A stretch of 64,000 nt of DNA from Levilactobacillus tongjiangensis (GTDB taxonomy: Bacteria > Bacillota > Bacilli > Lactobacillales > Lactobacillaceae): assembly GCF_003946345.1 (NCBI RefSeq), contig NZ_RHNY01000002.1, positions 62,001 through 126,000 of the forward strand, written 5' to 3'. This document shows, one piece after another, positions 1 through 9,529 of this stretch. Each line of letters starts with the position of its first letter. The stretch's first letter is position 1. The notes beneath the pieces were generated by a model, which was given only the letters and a program-made list of their open reading frames with translations, had not been told where the DNA came from and did no database searches. The translations under genes were made by a program, and so were the position numbers.

Positions 1-618
1 ACCCAGCACACTGTTGGCGGGACCAGTCATCCCCACTTCGGTCAAGAAGGCCGTTCCGTGTGGCAATACTTGTGCGTCACTGGTTTGGACGTGGGTGTGA
101 GTCCCGACGACGGCTGACAGCTGGCCGTCATAACGCATAGCAAAGGCCCGTTTTTCACTAGTCGTTTCCGCATGGAAATCTACGAAGACAAAGTCCGTGT
201 CGAGCTTGGGCAATAGGTCCTTCATCATCGCAAACGGATCATCCATGGGATTCATGAATACCCGTCCCTGCAGGTTGACCACGGCAAGCACCTGTTGGTT
301 GACCTTTACCTTAGTCCACCCTTGTCCCGGTGTATCACCAGGAAAGTTCAAGGGCCGCACCAACCGGTTGGCATCACCAATAAAATCATACAGTTCGGCA
401 TTGTCCCAGGTATGGTTTCCCATGGTGACAACGTCTGCACCATCTTTCAAGAGTTGCTTGTAAATATTTTGGCTGATTCCGCGACCAACCGGGGTCGAAT
501 TCTCCCCGTTAACTATGGTGACCTGTGGCTTCAAATCGCGTTTCAATTGTGGGAGGTACTCGTGAATCATATCCATACCCAAGTTCCCAACAACGTCACC
601 GACAAACAGAATTCGCAT
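1..618 (-). CDS. ymdB: YmdB-family metallophosphoesterase, C-terminus beyond the window
   Basis: The reading frame starts at the ATG at 618 and stays open to base 1 (206 codons), so the 3' end is missing. The protein begins MRILFVGDVVGNLGMDMI and contains the metallophosphoesterase motifs GDVVG, NGEN, GNHTWDN and, further on, VGTHTHVQT. These match the YmdB/TIGR00282 family, which hydrolyses 2',3'-cyclic nucleotides and needs two metal ions. It lies just downstream of rny on the same strand, the usual Firmicutes arrangement, and YmdB has been linked to RNase Y in Bacillus. Start choice is supported by the family N-terminus; the upstream sequence has only a modest Shine-Dalgarno match (GGGGAACGAAG). 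Confidence 0.93.
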   Translation of the reverse strand, partial: MRILFVGDVVGNLGMDMIHEYLPQLKRDLKPQVTIVNGENSTPVGRGISQNIYKQLLKDGADVVTMGNHTWDNAELYDFIGDANRLVRPLNFPGDTPGQGWTKVKVNQQVLAVVNLQGRVFMNPMDDPFAMMKDLLPKLDTDFVFVDFHAETTSEKRAFAMRYDGQLSAVVGTHTHVQTSDAQVLPHGTAFLTEVGMTGPANSVLG

Positions 619-807
619 CTTCGTTCCCCTATCTTAGACCTCACAAGGTCTAGCTGGTTTTTCCAGTATTATTAAATAACATCTATTTTACCATGGTTCC
701 TTGGATTCTGCGTGAGTTAAATCCGCTGGACCGAGCGATTGACGCCCCGATTGCCATCCTAGTTAGCAATGACTGTCGACTTACCAGCTCATCAGCGTCA
801 ACAACGT

Positions 808-838
808 AAAAAAGCTAGGACCACAATGGCCTAGCTTC
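808..838 (-). terminator. Rho-independent terminator after rny
   Basis: On the minus strand GCTAGG pairs with CCTAGC around a short loop and is followed by a run of six T. It lies immediately downstream of the rny stop codon and separates rny from ymdB. The rest of 619-807 holds only the presumed ymdB leader; I see no other feature there. Confidence 0.8.
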
Positions 839-844
839 TCTGAC

Positions 845-2404
845 TTATTTCGCATATTCAACTGACCGGACTTCCCGGATGACGGAAACCTTGACGTGAC
901 CTGGATAATCCAAGTCGCCCTCAATTTGTTTCTTGATGTCTCGTGCCAAGACAACGGCATCCGTATCGGAAATCTTTTCTGGCCGCACGATCACTCGAAC
1001 TTCTCGGCCCGCTTGGATGGCGAAACTGTGGTCAACACCATCAAAGGCATTCGCAACAGTTTCCAACTTGTCCAAACGATGAATGTAACTTTCCAAGGAA
1101 TCTGAGCGTGCGCCTGGCCGCGTCGCTGAGATAATGTCAGCGGTCCCGACCAGTTCCGCAATCACGGATTGCGGCGCCGTTTGATCCGCCTGAGCAGCGA
1201 TAGCGTTGACCACAACAGAACTCTCGCGGTACTTCTTGGCGAGTTCCGTTCCCGTTGTGATATAAGAACTATCGTCTTCGTGCTCGGCAGCACGGCCAAT
1301 ATCATGTAGTAATCCTGCACGTTTTGCTAACGCAACATCCTCACCTAATTCAGCAGCCAGCACCCCAGTGATCTTGGCAACTTCAATTGAGTGGGCCAAG
1401 GCATTTTGCCCGTGAGAAATGCGGAAGTTCAAGCGACCAACCAGCTTGACCAATTCGGGGTGCATAGAATGAATCCCTAGGTCAAACGTTGCTTGCTCGC
1501 CAAGTTCCCGGACATGTTCGTCCAGTTCTTTTTTGGCCTTCGCAACCATTTCTTCAATCCGAGCCGGATGAATCCGCCCGTCTTGAATCAACTTCTCTAA
1601 AGCAATCTTGGCAACTTCTCGCCGTAATGGGTCAAAGCCACTCAATACAACAGCTTCTGGCGTATCGTCGATGATCAGGTCGATCCCGGTCAGCGTCTCT
1701 AACGTCCGAATATTTCGCCCTTCACGACCGATGATTCGGCCCTTCATGTCGTCATTTGGCAACGTGACCACGGTAATCGTCGTCTCGGTGACCATATCAG
1801 CGGCACTCCGTTGAATGGCAGACACAATCAAGTCCTTGGCGTTAGCCTGGGCCGTCTTGCGTGCTGTTTCTTCACTTTCCTTGATCATTTTTGCGCGTTC
1901 CCCCGCCAGAGCCGTCTTGGCCTCCGAAATAATCAGGTCACGTGCATCGTCCTGGGATAACGCAGCGACTTCTTCAACCGCTGCTTGGCGTTTCTCAATC
2001 AGTGAGTCTGCTTGTTGCTGTTTCTTCGCTAAATTTTGCTCTTCCGCACTTAGCTTTTTGTCCCGACGATTTAACGAATTTTCACGCTTTTCCAGAGAGT
2101 TATCTTTCCGGTCTAACGTTTCTTCCCGTTGAATCAAGCGATCTTCTTGCTTCTGAACTTCGGCACGACGTTCTTTCAGCTCTTGTTCGACCTCTGCACG
2201 GTACTTATGACTGTCCTCCTTGGCTTCTAACAAGGCCTCTTTGGTAGCAGTCTCAGCTTGCTTCTTAGCTTCTACTAACACACCTTCTGCGGTGTACTTA
2301 GCAGCATCTAACTTCCGTTCGTGGACGGATTTACGTAAATAATACCCGGCCACAACACCAACAACGATAGCGATGATTGCGAGGATTATGCTTGGAACAC
2401 TCAT
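845..2404 (-). CDS. rny: Ribonuclease Y
   Basis: 519 aa. An N-terminal membrane anchor (about residues 5-23) is followed by a long charged coiled coil rich in E, K, Q and R (about 25-200), a KH RNA-binding domain with the GxxG-type segment [15 protein letters not shown], and an HD phosphohydrolase domain with LLHDIGRA. This is the full RNase Y layout and its usual length. RNase Y is the membrane-bound endoribonuclease that starts mRNA decay in many Firmicutes. The ATG start is preceded by GGAGGTGG. The gene follows recA and has its own terminator, so it is probably transcribed with recA only partly, because a terminator lies between them. Confidence 0.97.
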   Translation of the reverse strand: MSVPSIILAIIAIVVGVVAGYYLRKSVHERKLDAAKYTAEGVLVEAKKQAETATKEALLEAKEDSHKYRAEVEQELKERRAEVQKQEDRLIQREETLDRKDNSLEKRENSLNRRDKKLSAEEQNLAKKQQQADSLIEKRQAAVEEVAALSQDDARDLIISEAKTALAGERAKMIKESEETARKTAQANAKDLIVSAIQRSAADMVTETTITVVTLPNDDMKGRIIGREGRNIRTLETLTGIDLIIDDTPEAVVLSGFDPLRREVAKIALEKLIQDGRIHPARIEEMVAKAKKELDEHVRELGEQATFDLGIHSMHPELVKLVGRLNFRISHGQNALAHSIEVAKITGVLAAELGEDVALAKRAGLLHDIGRAAEHEDDSSYITTGTELAKKYRESSVVVNAIAAQADQTAPQSVIAELVGTADIISATRPGARSDSLESYIHRLDKLETVANAFDGVDHSFAIQAGREVRVIVRPEKISDTDAVVLARDIKKQIEGDLDYPGHVKVSVIREVRSVEYAK

Positions 2405-2599
2405 GATTCCACCTCCGCATCATCAAAAATGACTAATTTAAAAATCAGACTTTTCAAGATGTTGATTTCATAACTGACGCAACTTCAATTTTAATGGTTG
2501 CCACTAACCCTGTCAACTAAACTCCATCGATTCTCATCACCAAGTTGGCCGACATTGCCTTTCCGTCCAAAAAACCATCGTCTAATTCGCTCAGTAAAT

Positions 2600-2634
2600 A
2601 AAAAAGTCTCCCCACGTCTCTGCATGGAAAGGCT
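2600..2634 (-). terminator. Terminator after recA
   Basis: Minus-strand stem CTTTCCATG/CGTGGGGAG (with G-U pairs), followed by six T. It sits just past the recA stop. The remaining 2405-2599 is the rny leader and shows nothing else I can support. Confidence 0.7.
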
Positions 2635-2643
2635 TTTACCGAG

Positions 2644-3771
2644 TTACTTACCAGTCTTTCCTGGAGTTAACTCAATCTGTTCAGGTTTACCCTTGCCATC
2701 CTTGGATGACTTCGTGTTTTTGCTCTTATCGTCAGTAGCAGCTTTGCTAGCGCTATCCGTATCCTTCGCATCATCAGCTGGGTCGCCAACACCGTATGCA
2801 GCCCGCACACGCTTGTTAACTTCAGCCATCATGTCCGGATGATCAGCCATGTATTGCTTGGCATTTTCACGACCTTGACCAATTCGATCTTCACCGTAAG
2901 AGTACCAAGAACCACTCTTGTCGATGATATCCTTTTCGACGGCCATATCGATCAATTCACCAGTTTGGGAAATCCCGTGGCCATACATAATGTCTACTTC
3001 GGCACGTTTGAACGGTGAAGCCACCTTGTTCTTAACAACTTTGATTCGCGTCCGGTTACCAATAACATCAGTACCGTCCTTGATTTGTTCTGCACGGCGA
3101 ACTTCAAGTCGCACCGTTGCGTAGAACTTCAAAGCTCGACCACCAGGAGTCGTTTCAGGGTTACCAAACATAACCCCAACTTTTTCACGAATTTGGTTAA
3201 TAAATAAAGCAATCGTCTTCGTCTTGTTAATGGACCCAGACAATTTCCGTAAGGCTTGTGACATCAGACGGGCTTGTAACCCAACGTGAGCGTCACCCAT
3301 TTCGCCTTCAATTTCAGCTCGAGGAACCAGAGCGGCAACGGAATCGACAACCAAGATATCAACCGCACCACTGGAAATCAAAGCATCTGCAATTTGCAGA
3401 CCTTGTTCACCAGTATCTGGTTGAGATAACAAGAGATCATCGATATTAACACCTAACGCAGTTGCATAGGCAGGGTCCAAAGCGTTTTCGGCATCAATAT
3501 AAGCTGCCGTCCCACCTTGCTTCTGTACTTCAGCAACGGCGTGAAGCGCAACCGTCGTCTTACCTGATGATTCTGGACCGTAGATTTCTACGATTCGACC
3601 GCGGGGATATCCCCCAACGCCCAGAGCCACATCAAGGGCTAACGAGCCGGATGGCACGGTTTCAACCTCCATGTTCGCATTGTCACCTAGCCGCATGATG
3701 GAGCCCTTACCAAAATCTTTTTCAATTTTTTTCAGCGCCTTATCCAGCGCTGCTTGTCGTTCGTCAGCCAT
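2644..3771 (-). CDS. recA: Recombinase RecA
   Basis: 375 aa, the usual length. The core shows Walker [10 protein letters not shown], the DNA-binding loop 1 region with [33 protein letters not shown] around loop 2, and the RecA signature [14 protein letters not shown]. The C-terminal tail is lysine, serine and aspartate rich, which is variable in this family. RecA forms the ATP-dependent filament for strand exchange and triggers LexA self-cleavage in the SOS response. The start ATG has AGGAGG seven bases upstream. Order cinA-recA-rny-ymdB is typical of Firmicutes. The promoter region just upstream carries a LexA-type box, so damage control is expected. Confidence 0.99.
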   Translation of the reverse strand: MADERQAALDKALKKIEKDFGKGSIMRLGDNANMEVETVPSGSLALDVALGVGGYPRGRIVEIYGPESSGKTTVALHAVAEVQKQGGTAAYIDAENALDPAYATALGVNIDDLLLSQPDTGEQGLQIADALISSGAVDILVVDSVAALVPRAEIEGEMGDAHVGLQARLMSQALRKLSGSINKTKTIALFINQIREKVGVMFGNPETTPGGRALKFYATVRLEVRRAEQIKDGTDVIGNRTRIKVVKNKVASPFKRAEVDIMYGHGISQTGELIDMAVEKDIIDKSGSWYSYGEDRIGQGRENAKQYMADHPDMMAEVNKRVRAAYGVGDPADDAKDTDSASKAATDDKSKNTKSSKDGKGKPEQIELTPGKTGK

Positions 3772-3807
3772 TCAAATCCTCCTCAAATGCATCAATATTC
3801 AAGTAAC

Positions 3808-3836
3808 ACTATACGGGTTTTGTTCGCAAAATGCAA
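3808..3836 (-). promoter_or_regulatory. recA promoter
   Basis: Reading the minus strand, a -35 TTGCAT (3831-3836) and a -10 TATAGT (3808-3813) are separated by 17 bases. The promoter lies between the cinA stop and recA, so recA can be expressed without the upstream genes. Confidence 0.75.
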
Positions 3837-3845
3837 GTAAAAGTA

Positions 3846-3857
3846 GAACAATAGTTC
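3846..3857. promoter_or_regulatory. LexA/DinR operator upstream of recA
   Basis: A palindrome with the core GAAC-N4-GTTC, matching the Gram-positive LexA (DinR) box, lies 9 bases upstream of the recA -35 hexamer. The position and perfect half-sites support SOS repression of recA. No binding data can be seen here. Confidence 0.75.
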
Positions 3858-3862
3858 CCCTT

Positions 3863-5113
3863 TTATTTTAAGTCCCGTAAAACTCGGCGTAACCAATCGA
3901 GACCAGCCAAGACAGACCGCTCCCGAATCTTAGCACGGTTCCCCGTAAAATGGACCAGCTTCGCCATTGGTGCCTTACCTCGTTGCGCTAGCCCCAGCCA
4001 AACAGTCCCGGCCGGTTGATTCTCCAACGAATCGGGACCCGCAACCCCAGTGAAACTGAGTGCAAAGTCCGTATTCAATTTTGTTCGAGAACGTTCGGCC
4101 ATTTCCTTAGCAGTGGCTTCGCTGACCACGCCTTGCGCGTCGATCACCTCTTGGGGAATCCCTAAGAGGTCGCGCTTGGCATCGTTGGCATAAGTGACAA
4201 AGCCACCAGGAAAGACGGCTGAAACACCGGGAACATCCCCCAACGTGCTCTGGAACTTACCAGCAGTAAGGCTCTCAGCAGCGGTAATTGTTAGCTTGCG
4301 ATCAATCAATTCGTTGACCACGACCTGTGCCAGACTGTTGTCATCACCAAAACCGTAGAAGTAATCACCAACCCGCGCCATAATCGTGGTCGTCATATCA
4401 CGTAAAAGTTGCTCGCCCACTGCTTTTTCCGTTGCCCGCGCTGTGATGCGCAACGTGACCTCGTTGACCTTAGCATATGGGGCAATGGTTGGATTCGTTT
4501 GGTGGTCAATTAGATCACTTAACTCCGTAACCAACTTGCTTTCGCCGATGCCAAAGAACCGTAGCACTTTCGAGACCAAGAACTCATGCCGATGATAAGC
4601 CGCAATAATCTGTGGTAAGGCTTGGTGTTCAAACATTGGTTCAGCTTCACTTGGAGGCCCTGGCAGCAGCATGATATCAGCAGCGTCTGGATCGCGATAG
4701 AAGGCTCCTACAGCCATGCCAGTCTCATTCTTGAGTGGTAGGCTTCCATCCGGGTAAAGTGCCTGTAACCGGTTATTAGGCGTCATTTCTCGTCCTGTGA
4801 TTTCAAAGTGCTGCTGGATTTTTTTCATTGCAGCAGCGTCCTCAATTAGTTTCACACCCAAGAGATGGGCCACCGTTTGCTTCGTTAGGTCATCCTTAGT
4901 TGGTCCTAAACCACCACTGATCACGACCAGATCACTGCGAGAACGGGCTTGGTTGACGACTGTCGTCAGCCGATCCGCGTTGTCGCCCACTAAAGAATGA
5001 TAATAGACTTCAATACCAGCATCTGCTAGTCCTCGGGCAATGAATGCTGAGTTCGTATCCACGATTTGTCCGAGTAAGATTTCCGTTCCAACCGCAATAA
5101 CTTCTGCTTGCAT
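3863..5113 (-). CDS. cinA: CinA family protein (competence/damage-inducible protein A)
   Basis: 416 aa, full length for the two-domain form. The N-terminal molybdopterin-binding-like domain begins MQAEVIAVGTEILLGQIVDTNSAFIARGLADAG. The C-terminal CinA domain carries AAESLTAGKFQSTLG and GVAGPD. The C-terminal domain in relatives is an NMN deamidase that returns nicotinamide mononucleotide to NAD synthesis; the N-terminal domain can be an ADP-ribose pyrophosphatase. In streptococci CinA recruits RecA to the membrane during transformation, and here too the gene lies just before recA. ATG start with GAGGAGGGG upstream. Confidence 0.95.
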   Translation of the reverse strand: MQAEVIAVGTEILLGQIVDTNSAFIARGLADAGIEVYYHSLVGDNADRLTTVVNQARSRSDLVVISGGLGPTKDDLTKQTVAHLLGVKLIEDAAAMKKIQQHFEITGREMTPNNRLQALYPDGSLPLKNETGMAVGAFYRDPDAADIMLLPGPPSEAEPMFEHQALPQIIAAYHRHEFLVSKVLRFFGIGESKLVTELSDLIDHQTNPTIAPYAKVNEVTLRITARATEKAVGEQLLRDMTTTIMARVGDYFYGFGDDNSLAQVVVNELIDRKLTITAAESLTAGKFQSTLGDVPGVSAVFPGGFVTYANDAKRDLLGIPQEVIDAQGVVSEATAKEMAERSRTKLNTDFALSFTGVAGPDSLENQPAGTVWLGLAQRGKAPMAKLVHFTGNRAKIRERSVLAGLDWLRRVLRDLK

Positions 5114-5183
5114 GCTACCCCTCCTGAGATGACATAGGTTAACTCCGTAAAAAATAAGCGTTATTTTTTTCTTTTTTTAATTT

Positions 5184-5771
5184 TTATTCAGCTGAAGATT
5201 CTGCAAATACTTGTCGGTTTTGAACAAAGTAATCGATACCGGAGTAAATCGTGAAGAATAAGCAGATGTAGAAGAAAATCAGTGCCATTGGCACGTTGAT
5301 TGCGCCAAAGCCAATGTTATTCAGCAGTAGTAAAATGATTCCGACCATTTGTGTGGTCGTTTTGATTTTACCTGGCCAAGCAGCAGCCAACACTTGGCCA
5401 CCCGTTTCAACCACGATCAACCGTAATCCGGTCACAGCCAGTTCCCGACAAACAATGATGGCGACGCCCCAGGCTGGGACGGCCTTCATGGCAACTAACA
5501 AAATGAAGGCCGTCATCACAATCATTTTATCCGCTAATGGATCCGCAAACTTACCGAAGTTTGTGACCAGATGTTGACGCCGTGCAATTTGCCCATCCAA
5601 AAAGTCAGTGATTGACGCAACTGCAAAGACAATCGCCCCTAAAATTTGGGTGACCGGAATAGCCGTTCCTAACCAGGTGACTTCCCCCCAGTTCAACGGC
5701 AATACCAGCAGCAATAGAAAGACTGGAATCAAGATGATACGAACGATGGTTAAGCGATTTGGTAGATTCAC
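5184..5771 (-). CDS. pgsA: CDP-diacylglycerol--glycerol-3-phosphate 3-phosphatidyltransferase
   Basis: I start this at the GTG at 5771 (195 aa). AAGGAGG lies 8 bases upstream of it, and an ATG at 5792 would put that Shine-Dalgarno site inside the coding sequence. The protein then begins MNLPNRLTIVRIILIPVF, as in homologues. The CDP-alcohol phosphotransferase motif is complete: DFLDGQIARR followed by GKFADPLADK. The rest is hydrophobic, with several membrane segments. The enzyme makes phosphatidylglycerol phosphate, the committed step to phosphatidylglycerol and cardiolipin. It lies between rodZ and cinA, the standard position in Firmicutes. Confidence 0.96.
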   Translation of the reverse strand: MNLPNRLTIVRIILIPVFLLLLVLPLNWGEVTWLGTAIPVTQILGAIVFAVASITDFLDGQIARRQHLVTNFGKFADPLADKMIVMTAFILLVAMKAVPAWGVAIIVCRELAVTGLRLIVVETGGQVLAAAWPGKIKTTTQMVGIILLLLNNIGFGAINVPMALIFFYICLFFTIYSGIDYFVQNRQVFAESSAE

Positions 5772-5802
5772 GAAATTTTCCTCCTTAAACATATCTCAAC
5801 GT

Positions 5803-5840
5803 AAAAAGGCGTGCCGGCCGCAACGGACCGACCCGCCTTG
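5803..5840 (-). terminator. Terminator between rodZ and pgsA
   Basis: On the minus strand AAGGCG and CGCCTT close an inner GC-rich stem (CGG/CCG), followed by a T run. It sits between the rodZ stop and the pgsA Shine-Dalgarno, so it probably ends or attenuates transcription from rodZ. Confidence 0.65.
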
Positions 5841-5843
5841 AGT

Positions 5844-6788
5844 CTACTTGAACTCTAAAGTTACGGTTTGTACCTGAGAAGTCGTACTGCTACTAGTCGT
5901 AGTCGTCCCAGTCGTTGAATCAGACGTGGTCGTCGTACTTGAACTCGAAGCGGCACTGGTGCTAGTAGCCGTCGTAAAGTCAAACTTCTTGCCGTCCACC
6001 TTTACAGAAGTAGCCGGTGCGTTACCGAAGTTAAACGTCACGCTGGTGGTTCCACTTGGCAACGTCAAGGAATGGGTTGTCGAACTAGACAAGGTTCCTT
6101 GCCAAGTAGTCGACCCACCGACCTTAACGGCCATCCAGGCACTCCCAGTGGCAGATAAGCTAAGCTTAGGTTTCGAGGAAGCGTTCTTCATTTCCCAAGT
6201 TGAACCAGACGTCGTGGAACTGATCTTCTTAAAGCTGGCCGTTGAAGTCTTTTTAGAAGAAGACTTCTTGGATGAGCTCTTCTTAGAACTGCTCTTAGCG
6301 CTTGAACTGCTACCAGAAACGCTGACTGAACTACTATCCACATTGTTGTTGGTCGAAGAACTGCTGTTACGAGAAGCAGCAATCCAGATACCCACCAAGA
6401 CTGCTAAGACGACGATGACAATTCCCACAATGGGAACCATGCGGCGTAACTTAACGTAGCGTTCATCGACTTGACGTTGCTGTGAACGGGTCTCCGGATT
6501 GTTTTCATTGACCCTGTCCACATATTCCTGTGTCTGGGTGCTTGGTAGGGTGCTGTCAAACTGCTTCAACAGTTCGGCACCGTCCAGATCCACCATATCA
6601 GCGTACTGCTTGATAAATGCCCGCACGTAAAAATCGCCAGGTAATTCATCGAAGTTTTGATCTTCGATGGCAATCAGATAACGCTTTTGAATCTTCGTCG
6701 TCTGTTGCAGATCATCCAGCGTGTACCCCTTCGCGATTCGTGCATCGCGCAGCGTTTTTCCCAATGTTATTTTGCTGTTATCACTCAT
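5844..6788 (-). CDS. rodZ: RodZ-type helix-turn-helix membrane protein
   Basis: 314 aa. Residues 8-75 are a HTH_25-type domain (LGKTLRDARIAKGYTLDDLQ and following). A basic stretch precedes one membrane segment at about 117-138. A serine, threonine and lysine linker (about 140-200) then leads to a small C-terminal DUF4115-like domain and a very Ser/Thr-rich tail. This is the RodZ layout (YmfM in Bacillus): a bitopic protein that links MreB filaments to the cell-wall elongation machinery, with its HTH facing the cytoplasm. The low-complexity tail is long. Position next to pgsA and the YfmF/YfmH peptidase pair is conserved among Firmicutes. Confidence 0.9.
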   Translation of the reverse strand: MSDNSKITLGKTLRDARIAKGYTLDDLQQTTKIQKRYLIAIEDQNFDELPGDFYVRAFIKQYADMVDLDGAELLKQFDSTLPSTQTQEYVDRVNENNPETRSQQRQVDERYVKLRRMVPIVGIVIVVLAVLVGIWIAASRNSSSSTNNNVDSSSVSVSGSSSSAKSSSKKSSSKKSSSKKTSTASFKKISSTTSGSTWEMKNASSKPKLSLSATGSAWMAVKVGGSTTWQGTLSSSTTHSLTLPSGTTSVTFNFGNAPATSVKVDGKKFDFTTATSTSAASSSSTTTTSDSTTGTTTTSSSTTSQVQTVTLEFK

Positions 6789-6903
6789 TTTAAATTCTCC
6801 ACCTGTTCAAAATTTCTCTACAATGCAGTATAGCATAGGCACCGTCACATTTTTAGCGACAGCACCCAGTTTTCGGGATTTAACGGTTTCTTAACTTCCC
6901 CAT

Positions 6904-8193
6904 TTAGGGCAGAATCGTATAAACCGTTTGGCGACCCTGGCCCAAGAATGCTTCAGCCGCTGGTAAGATATCAGCGAACGTCAGGCCTTCGAGCGTGGCC
7001 AGTTCGTCAAAAATCGTGGCCCCGTCAAATAACGGTCCATCATACTGGTTCGCAATGGCTTCGACGGAATTGATGGCCCCAACGATGCGGCCAATGGCTT
7101 CACGCTTCACGAGTTCAAACTGGTCTCGAGCAGCTTGCAACTGTGCCGGGGCATCGTTCAGAATCGCCGTCAATTCCTTAACAAATTGTTCTGGTTGATC
7201 CGTATCGCCCGCGAGTTGAGCAAAGTGCGCCCCCCGCTGAACCTGGAAATCATAGCCAAAACTATCATCAATAACATTTGCATCATACAGACGCAAGTAG
7301 TGGTCACTGGTATCGTTAAATAGCAGGTCCATCGCAAGCGACACGGCAACACTATATTTTAATCCCGCCCGACCAGTTGGAACCTGATCAAATCCACGGA
7401 GACCGATGCTGATTTTTGGCCGGGTAACAGTCAGGTGACGTGTCGTAGTCGGAATAATCTCAGCCGGCTCGGCCTGTGGTGAAGGTATCCGTTGAATCGG
7501 TTCATTCGGCGCAAACGTCTTTTGATCCTGGTTAGCTGTAATCCACGACAACGTTTCTTCGGGATCCAGCTGCCCCACGACGACCAAGCTCATATTACCA
7601 GGATGATAGAACGTCTTGTATGCTGCATACAAATCATCGGCTGTAATCTTATCAATTGAGTCAACTGTACCTGCAATATCGATGTGCAACGGTTCCTTAG
7701 GATATAACCGCCCAATCATGCCAAAGTAACTCTGCCAGCCCGGATCATCATCGTACATCTGAATTTCCTGACCGATGATGCCCTTTTCTTTATTCACCGT
7801 TGCCGGCGTAAAGTATGGGTCCTGCACAAAATCGAGTAAAATATCCAGGTTTTCACGAAGTTTGCTAGTCGTCGCAAACAGGTAGCTCGTCTGAGTAAAG
7901 CTGGTAAAGGCATTGGCACTGGCCCCATACTGACCAAACAGGTCGAAAGCATCATGGTCTTTTTTCTCAAATAATTTATGTTCCAGAAAATGGGCAATCC
8001 CATCGGGGAACCGGACCGGTTGGCTGCCACCCCGGGGCACGAACTCATTATCCATGGAACCATAATCAGTGGTCATGACTGCAAAGGTCTTATGAAAATC
8101 CGGCTTCGGAACCAAAATAACTTTCAACCCGTTTGCTAATGTCGTCTGGTAAACGGCTTCCCCCAGTCGAGTATACGCTTGTTTATTCAGCAT
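6904..8193 (-). CDS. yfmH: M16-family peptidase YfmH (EF-P 5-aminopentanol modification-associated)
   Basis: 429 aa from the ATG at 8193. I prefer it to the ATG 15 bases upstream because GGAGGTGA lies 5 bases before 8193. The N-terminal half has an intact inverted zinc site HFLEH of the pitrilysin family plus the downstream glutamates, so this is the catalytically equipped member of the pair. The start overlaps the yfmF stop by 11 bases, so the two are translationally coupled. In Bacillus, YmfF and YmfH are needed for completing the 5-aminopentanol modification of elongation factor P; that role here is by homology only. Confidence 0.88.
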   Translation of the reverse strand: MLNKQAYTRLGEAVYQTTLANGLKVILVPKPDFHKTFAVMTTDYGSMDNEFVPRGGSQPVRFPDGIAHFLEHKLFEKKDHDAFDLFGQYGASANAFTSFTQTSYLFATTSKLRENLDILLDFVQDPYFTPATVNKEKGIIGQEIQMYDDDPGWQSYFGMIGRLYPKEPLHIDIAGTVDSIDKITADDLYAAYKTFYHPGNMSLVVVGQLDPEETLSWITANQDQKTFAPNEPIQRIPSPQAEPAEIIPTTTRHLTVTRPKISIGLRGFDQVPTGRAGLKYSVAVSLAMDLLFNDTSDHYLRLYDANVIDDSFGYDFQVQRGAHFAQLAGDTDQPEQFVKELTAILNDAPAQLQAARDQFELVKREAIGRIVGAINSVEAIANQYDGPLFDGATIFDELATLEGLTFADILPAAEAFLGQGRQTVYTILP

Positions 8194-9460
8194 CTTGGTC
8201 ACCTCCATGTAAACAATATGTGGCTTGAAGCGTGACTTTTTGTGCGACCCGCTGAACGTCCGCCACCGTAATTGCGTCTAACTTGGCTTGCCAGCTCTTA
8301 AGTGGTTCCGTCATATGTGTGAGCTGAGTATTCAACAAGCCGGTCAATCGTCGTTGTGGACTATCCAACCCCGCTAAACGAGCATTGAGTAAACTGGCCT
8401 TAACCTCATGCAAAAGTTCTGCAGAGAGCTTCCCAGCCTGTAAATCAGCGAGCTGTTCACCAATAATGGCAACGACCCGTTCCTGATTTTTTGCTTGAAT
8501 TCCTGATTGCACACCCATAATTCCTGTGAACGGGTTGTAACTGCTACTAGCATAGTAAGCCAAACTGGCCTTCTCTCTCACGTTGGTAAAGAGCAGTGAT
8601 AAGGGGGTTCCCCCAAAGGCCGCATTAAAGACAACGGCGGCCAGAAAATCTGGGTCATCACGATAAACGGGAAGGTGGTACGCCAGATTCAATTTTGCTT
8701 GAACCACATCTGCCTGGTCATCCCCTTGGGTCACGGTCGAACGGGCATCCCAGTGATAGTACGGCGAAGCGTCTACCACGGTGCGACCCGTCAGTGGCCA
8801 AGTAGCGAGGGACTTCTGAACCCGGTCGGCATCCACATCCCCTACCACTGCCACGTGAACGTCATCATTGGCTAACATTTCATGATACGTCTGTAAAATA
8901 TCGGTCGCCGTCAACTGACCCAACTTTTCAGTATCCCCTAAAGCACTCATGGCTTGGGCGGGTTCGGTAAAGACTAATTCCTGTACCCGGCGGTTAGCCA
9001 GGTACTGTTTGTCATCGTCCAAGGACTTGATGGCAGCCAGCAGATTTTGCCGTTGTTGTGTAAAGGTTGGTGCATCAAAATTTCCAGCTGGTAAGAGCGG
9101 TTCAAAGATAACCGCCTTCAATAGGTCCATTGCTTGTTCAAATAAAGGTTGTTTCTCAGCAAATTGATTGAGATACTGTTCGTTAACCACTGAACAGGTC
9201 AACCGAATCACGTGCTTGGTCCCGAGCTTTAAGACGCTGATTCCAAAGACCGCACCATACATTCGGGAAAGTTGCCGCGCTAAAGCAGTTTGGGTCGGGT
9301 AGGCGGCCGTACTTGTCTCTAAGACCTGAGCTAGTAACGCCCGCGCCGTAATGGCGTCGACACTTAAGGGCGCAACAAAGTCCACCTTAATCCCAATAGT
9401 TTTAAATTGTTTGGAGGGTAACAAGTCTAAAGTTACCCCATCTCGAATGCGAAAATGCAC
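8183..9460 (-). CDS. yfmF: M16-family peptidase-like YfmF (EF-P 5-aminopentanol modification-associated)
   Basis: 425 aa, GTG start at 9460 with AGGAGG nine bases upstream. It has the M16 fold signatures (for example FGGTPLSLLFTNVREKASLAYY in the C-terminal half) but no HxxEH zinc motif in the N-terminal half. It is therefore likely an inactive partner that forms a heterodimer with YfmH, as in other two-chain M16 systems. The stop overlaps the yfmH start. A good promoter precedes it. The third Bacillus gene of this set, the short-chain reductase ymfI, is not found next to the pair. Confidence 0.87.
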   Translation of the reverse strand: MHFRIRDGVTLDLLPSKQFKTIGIKVDFVAPLSVDAITARALLAQVLETSTAAYPTQTALARQLSRMYGAVFGISVLKLGTKHVIRLTCSVVNEQYLNQFAEKQPLFEQAMDLLKAVIFEPLLPAGNFDAPTFTQQRQNLLAAIKSLDDDKQYLANRRVQELVFTEPAQAMSALGDTEKLGQLTATDILQTYHEMLANDDVHVAVVGDVDADRVQKSLATWPLTGRTVVDASPYYHWDARSTVTQGDDQADVVQAKLNLAYHLPVYRDDPDFLAAVVFNAAFGGTPLSLLFTNVREKASLAYYASSSYNPFTGIMGVQSGIQAKNQERVVAIIGEQLADLQAGKLSAELLHEVKASLLNARLAGLDSPQRRLTGLLNTQLTHMTEPLKSWQAKLDAITVADVQRVAQKVTLQATYCLHGGDQDAE

Positions 9461-9500
9461 GCGTTATTGCCTCCTCTGACAAAATACTAATCGATGTTTA

Positions 9501-9529
9501 ATTCTAAGGGAACTGCCACCTAAATACAA
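9501..9529 (-). promoter_or_regulatory. yfmF-yfmH promoter
   Basis: Minus strand -35 TTGTAT (9524-9529) and -10 TAGAAT (9501-9506) with a 17-base spacer, about 40 bases upstream of the yfmF start. Confidence 0.65.

Noticed and set aside
1815-2247. Antisense frames opposite the rny coiled coil
   Set aside because: Produced by codon bias of the charged helix on the other strand; no start signals.
5926-6459. 177-codon plus-strand frame opposite rodZ
   Set aside because: Mirror of the Ser/Lys/Thr-rich low-complexity rodZ tail; leucine/glutamate-rich translation typical of such antisense shadows and no ribosome binding site.
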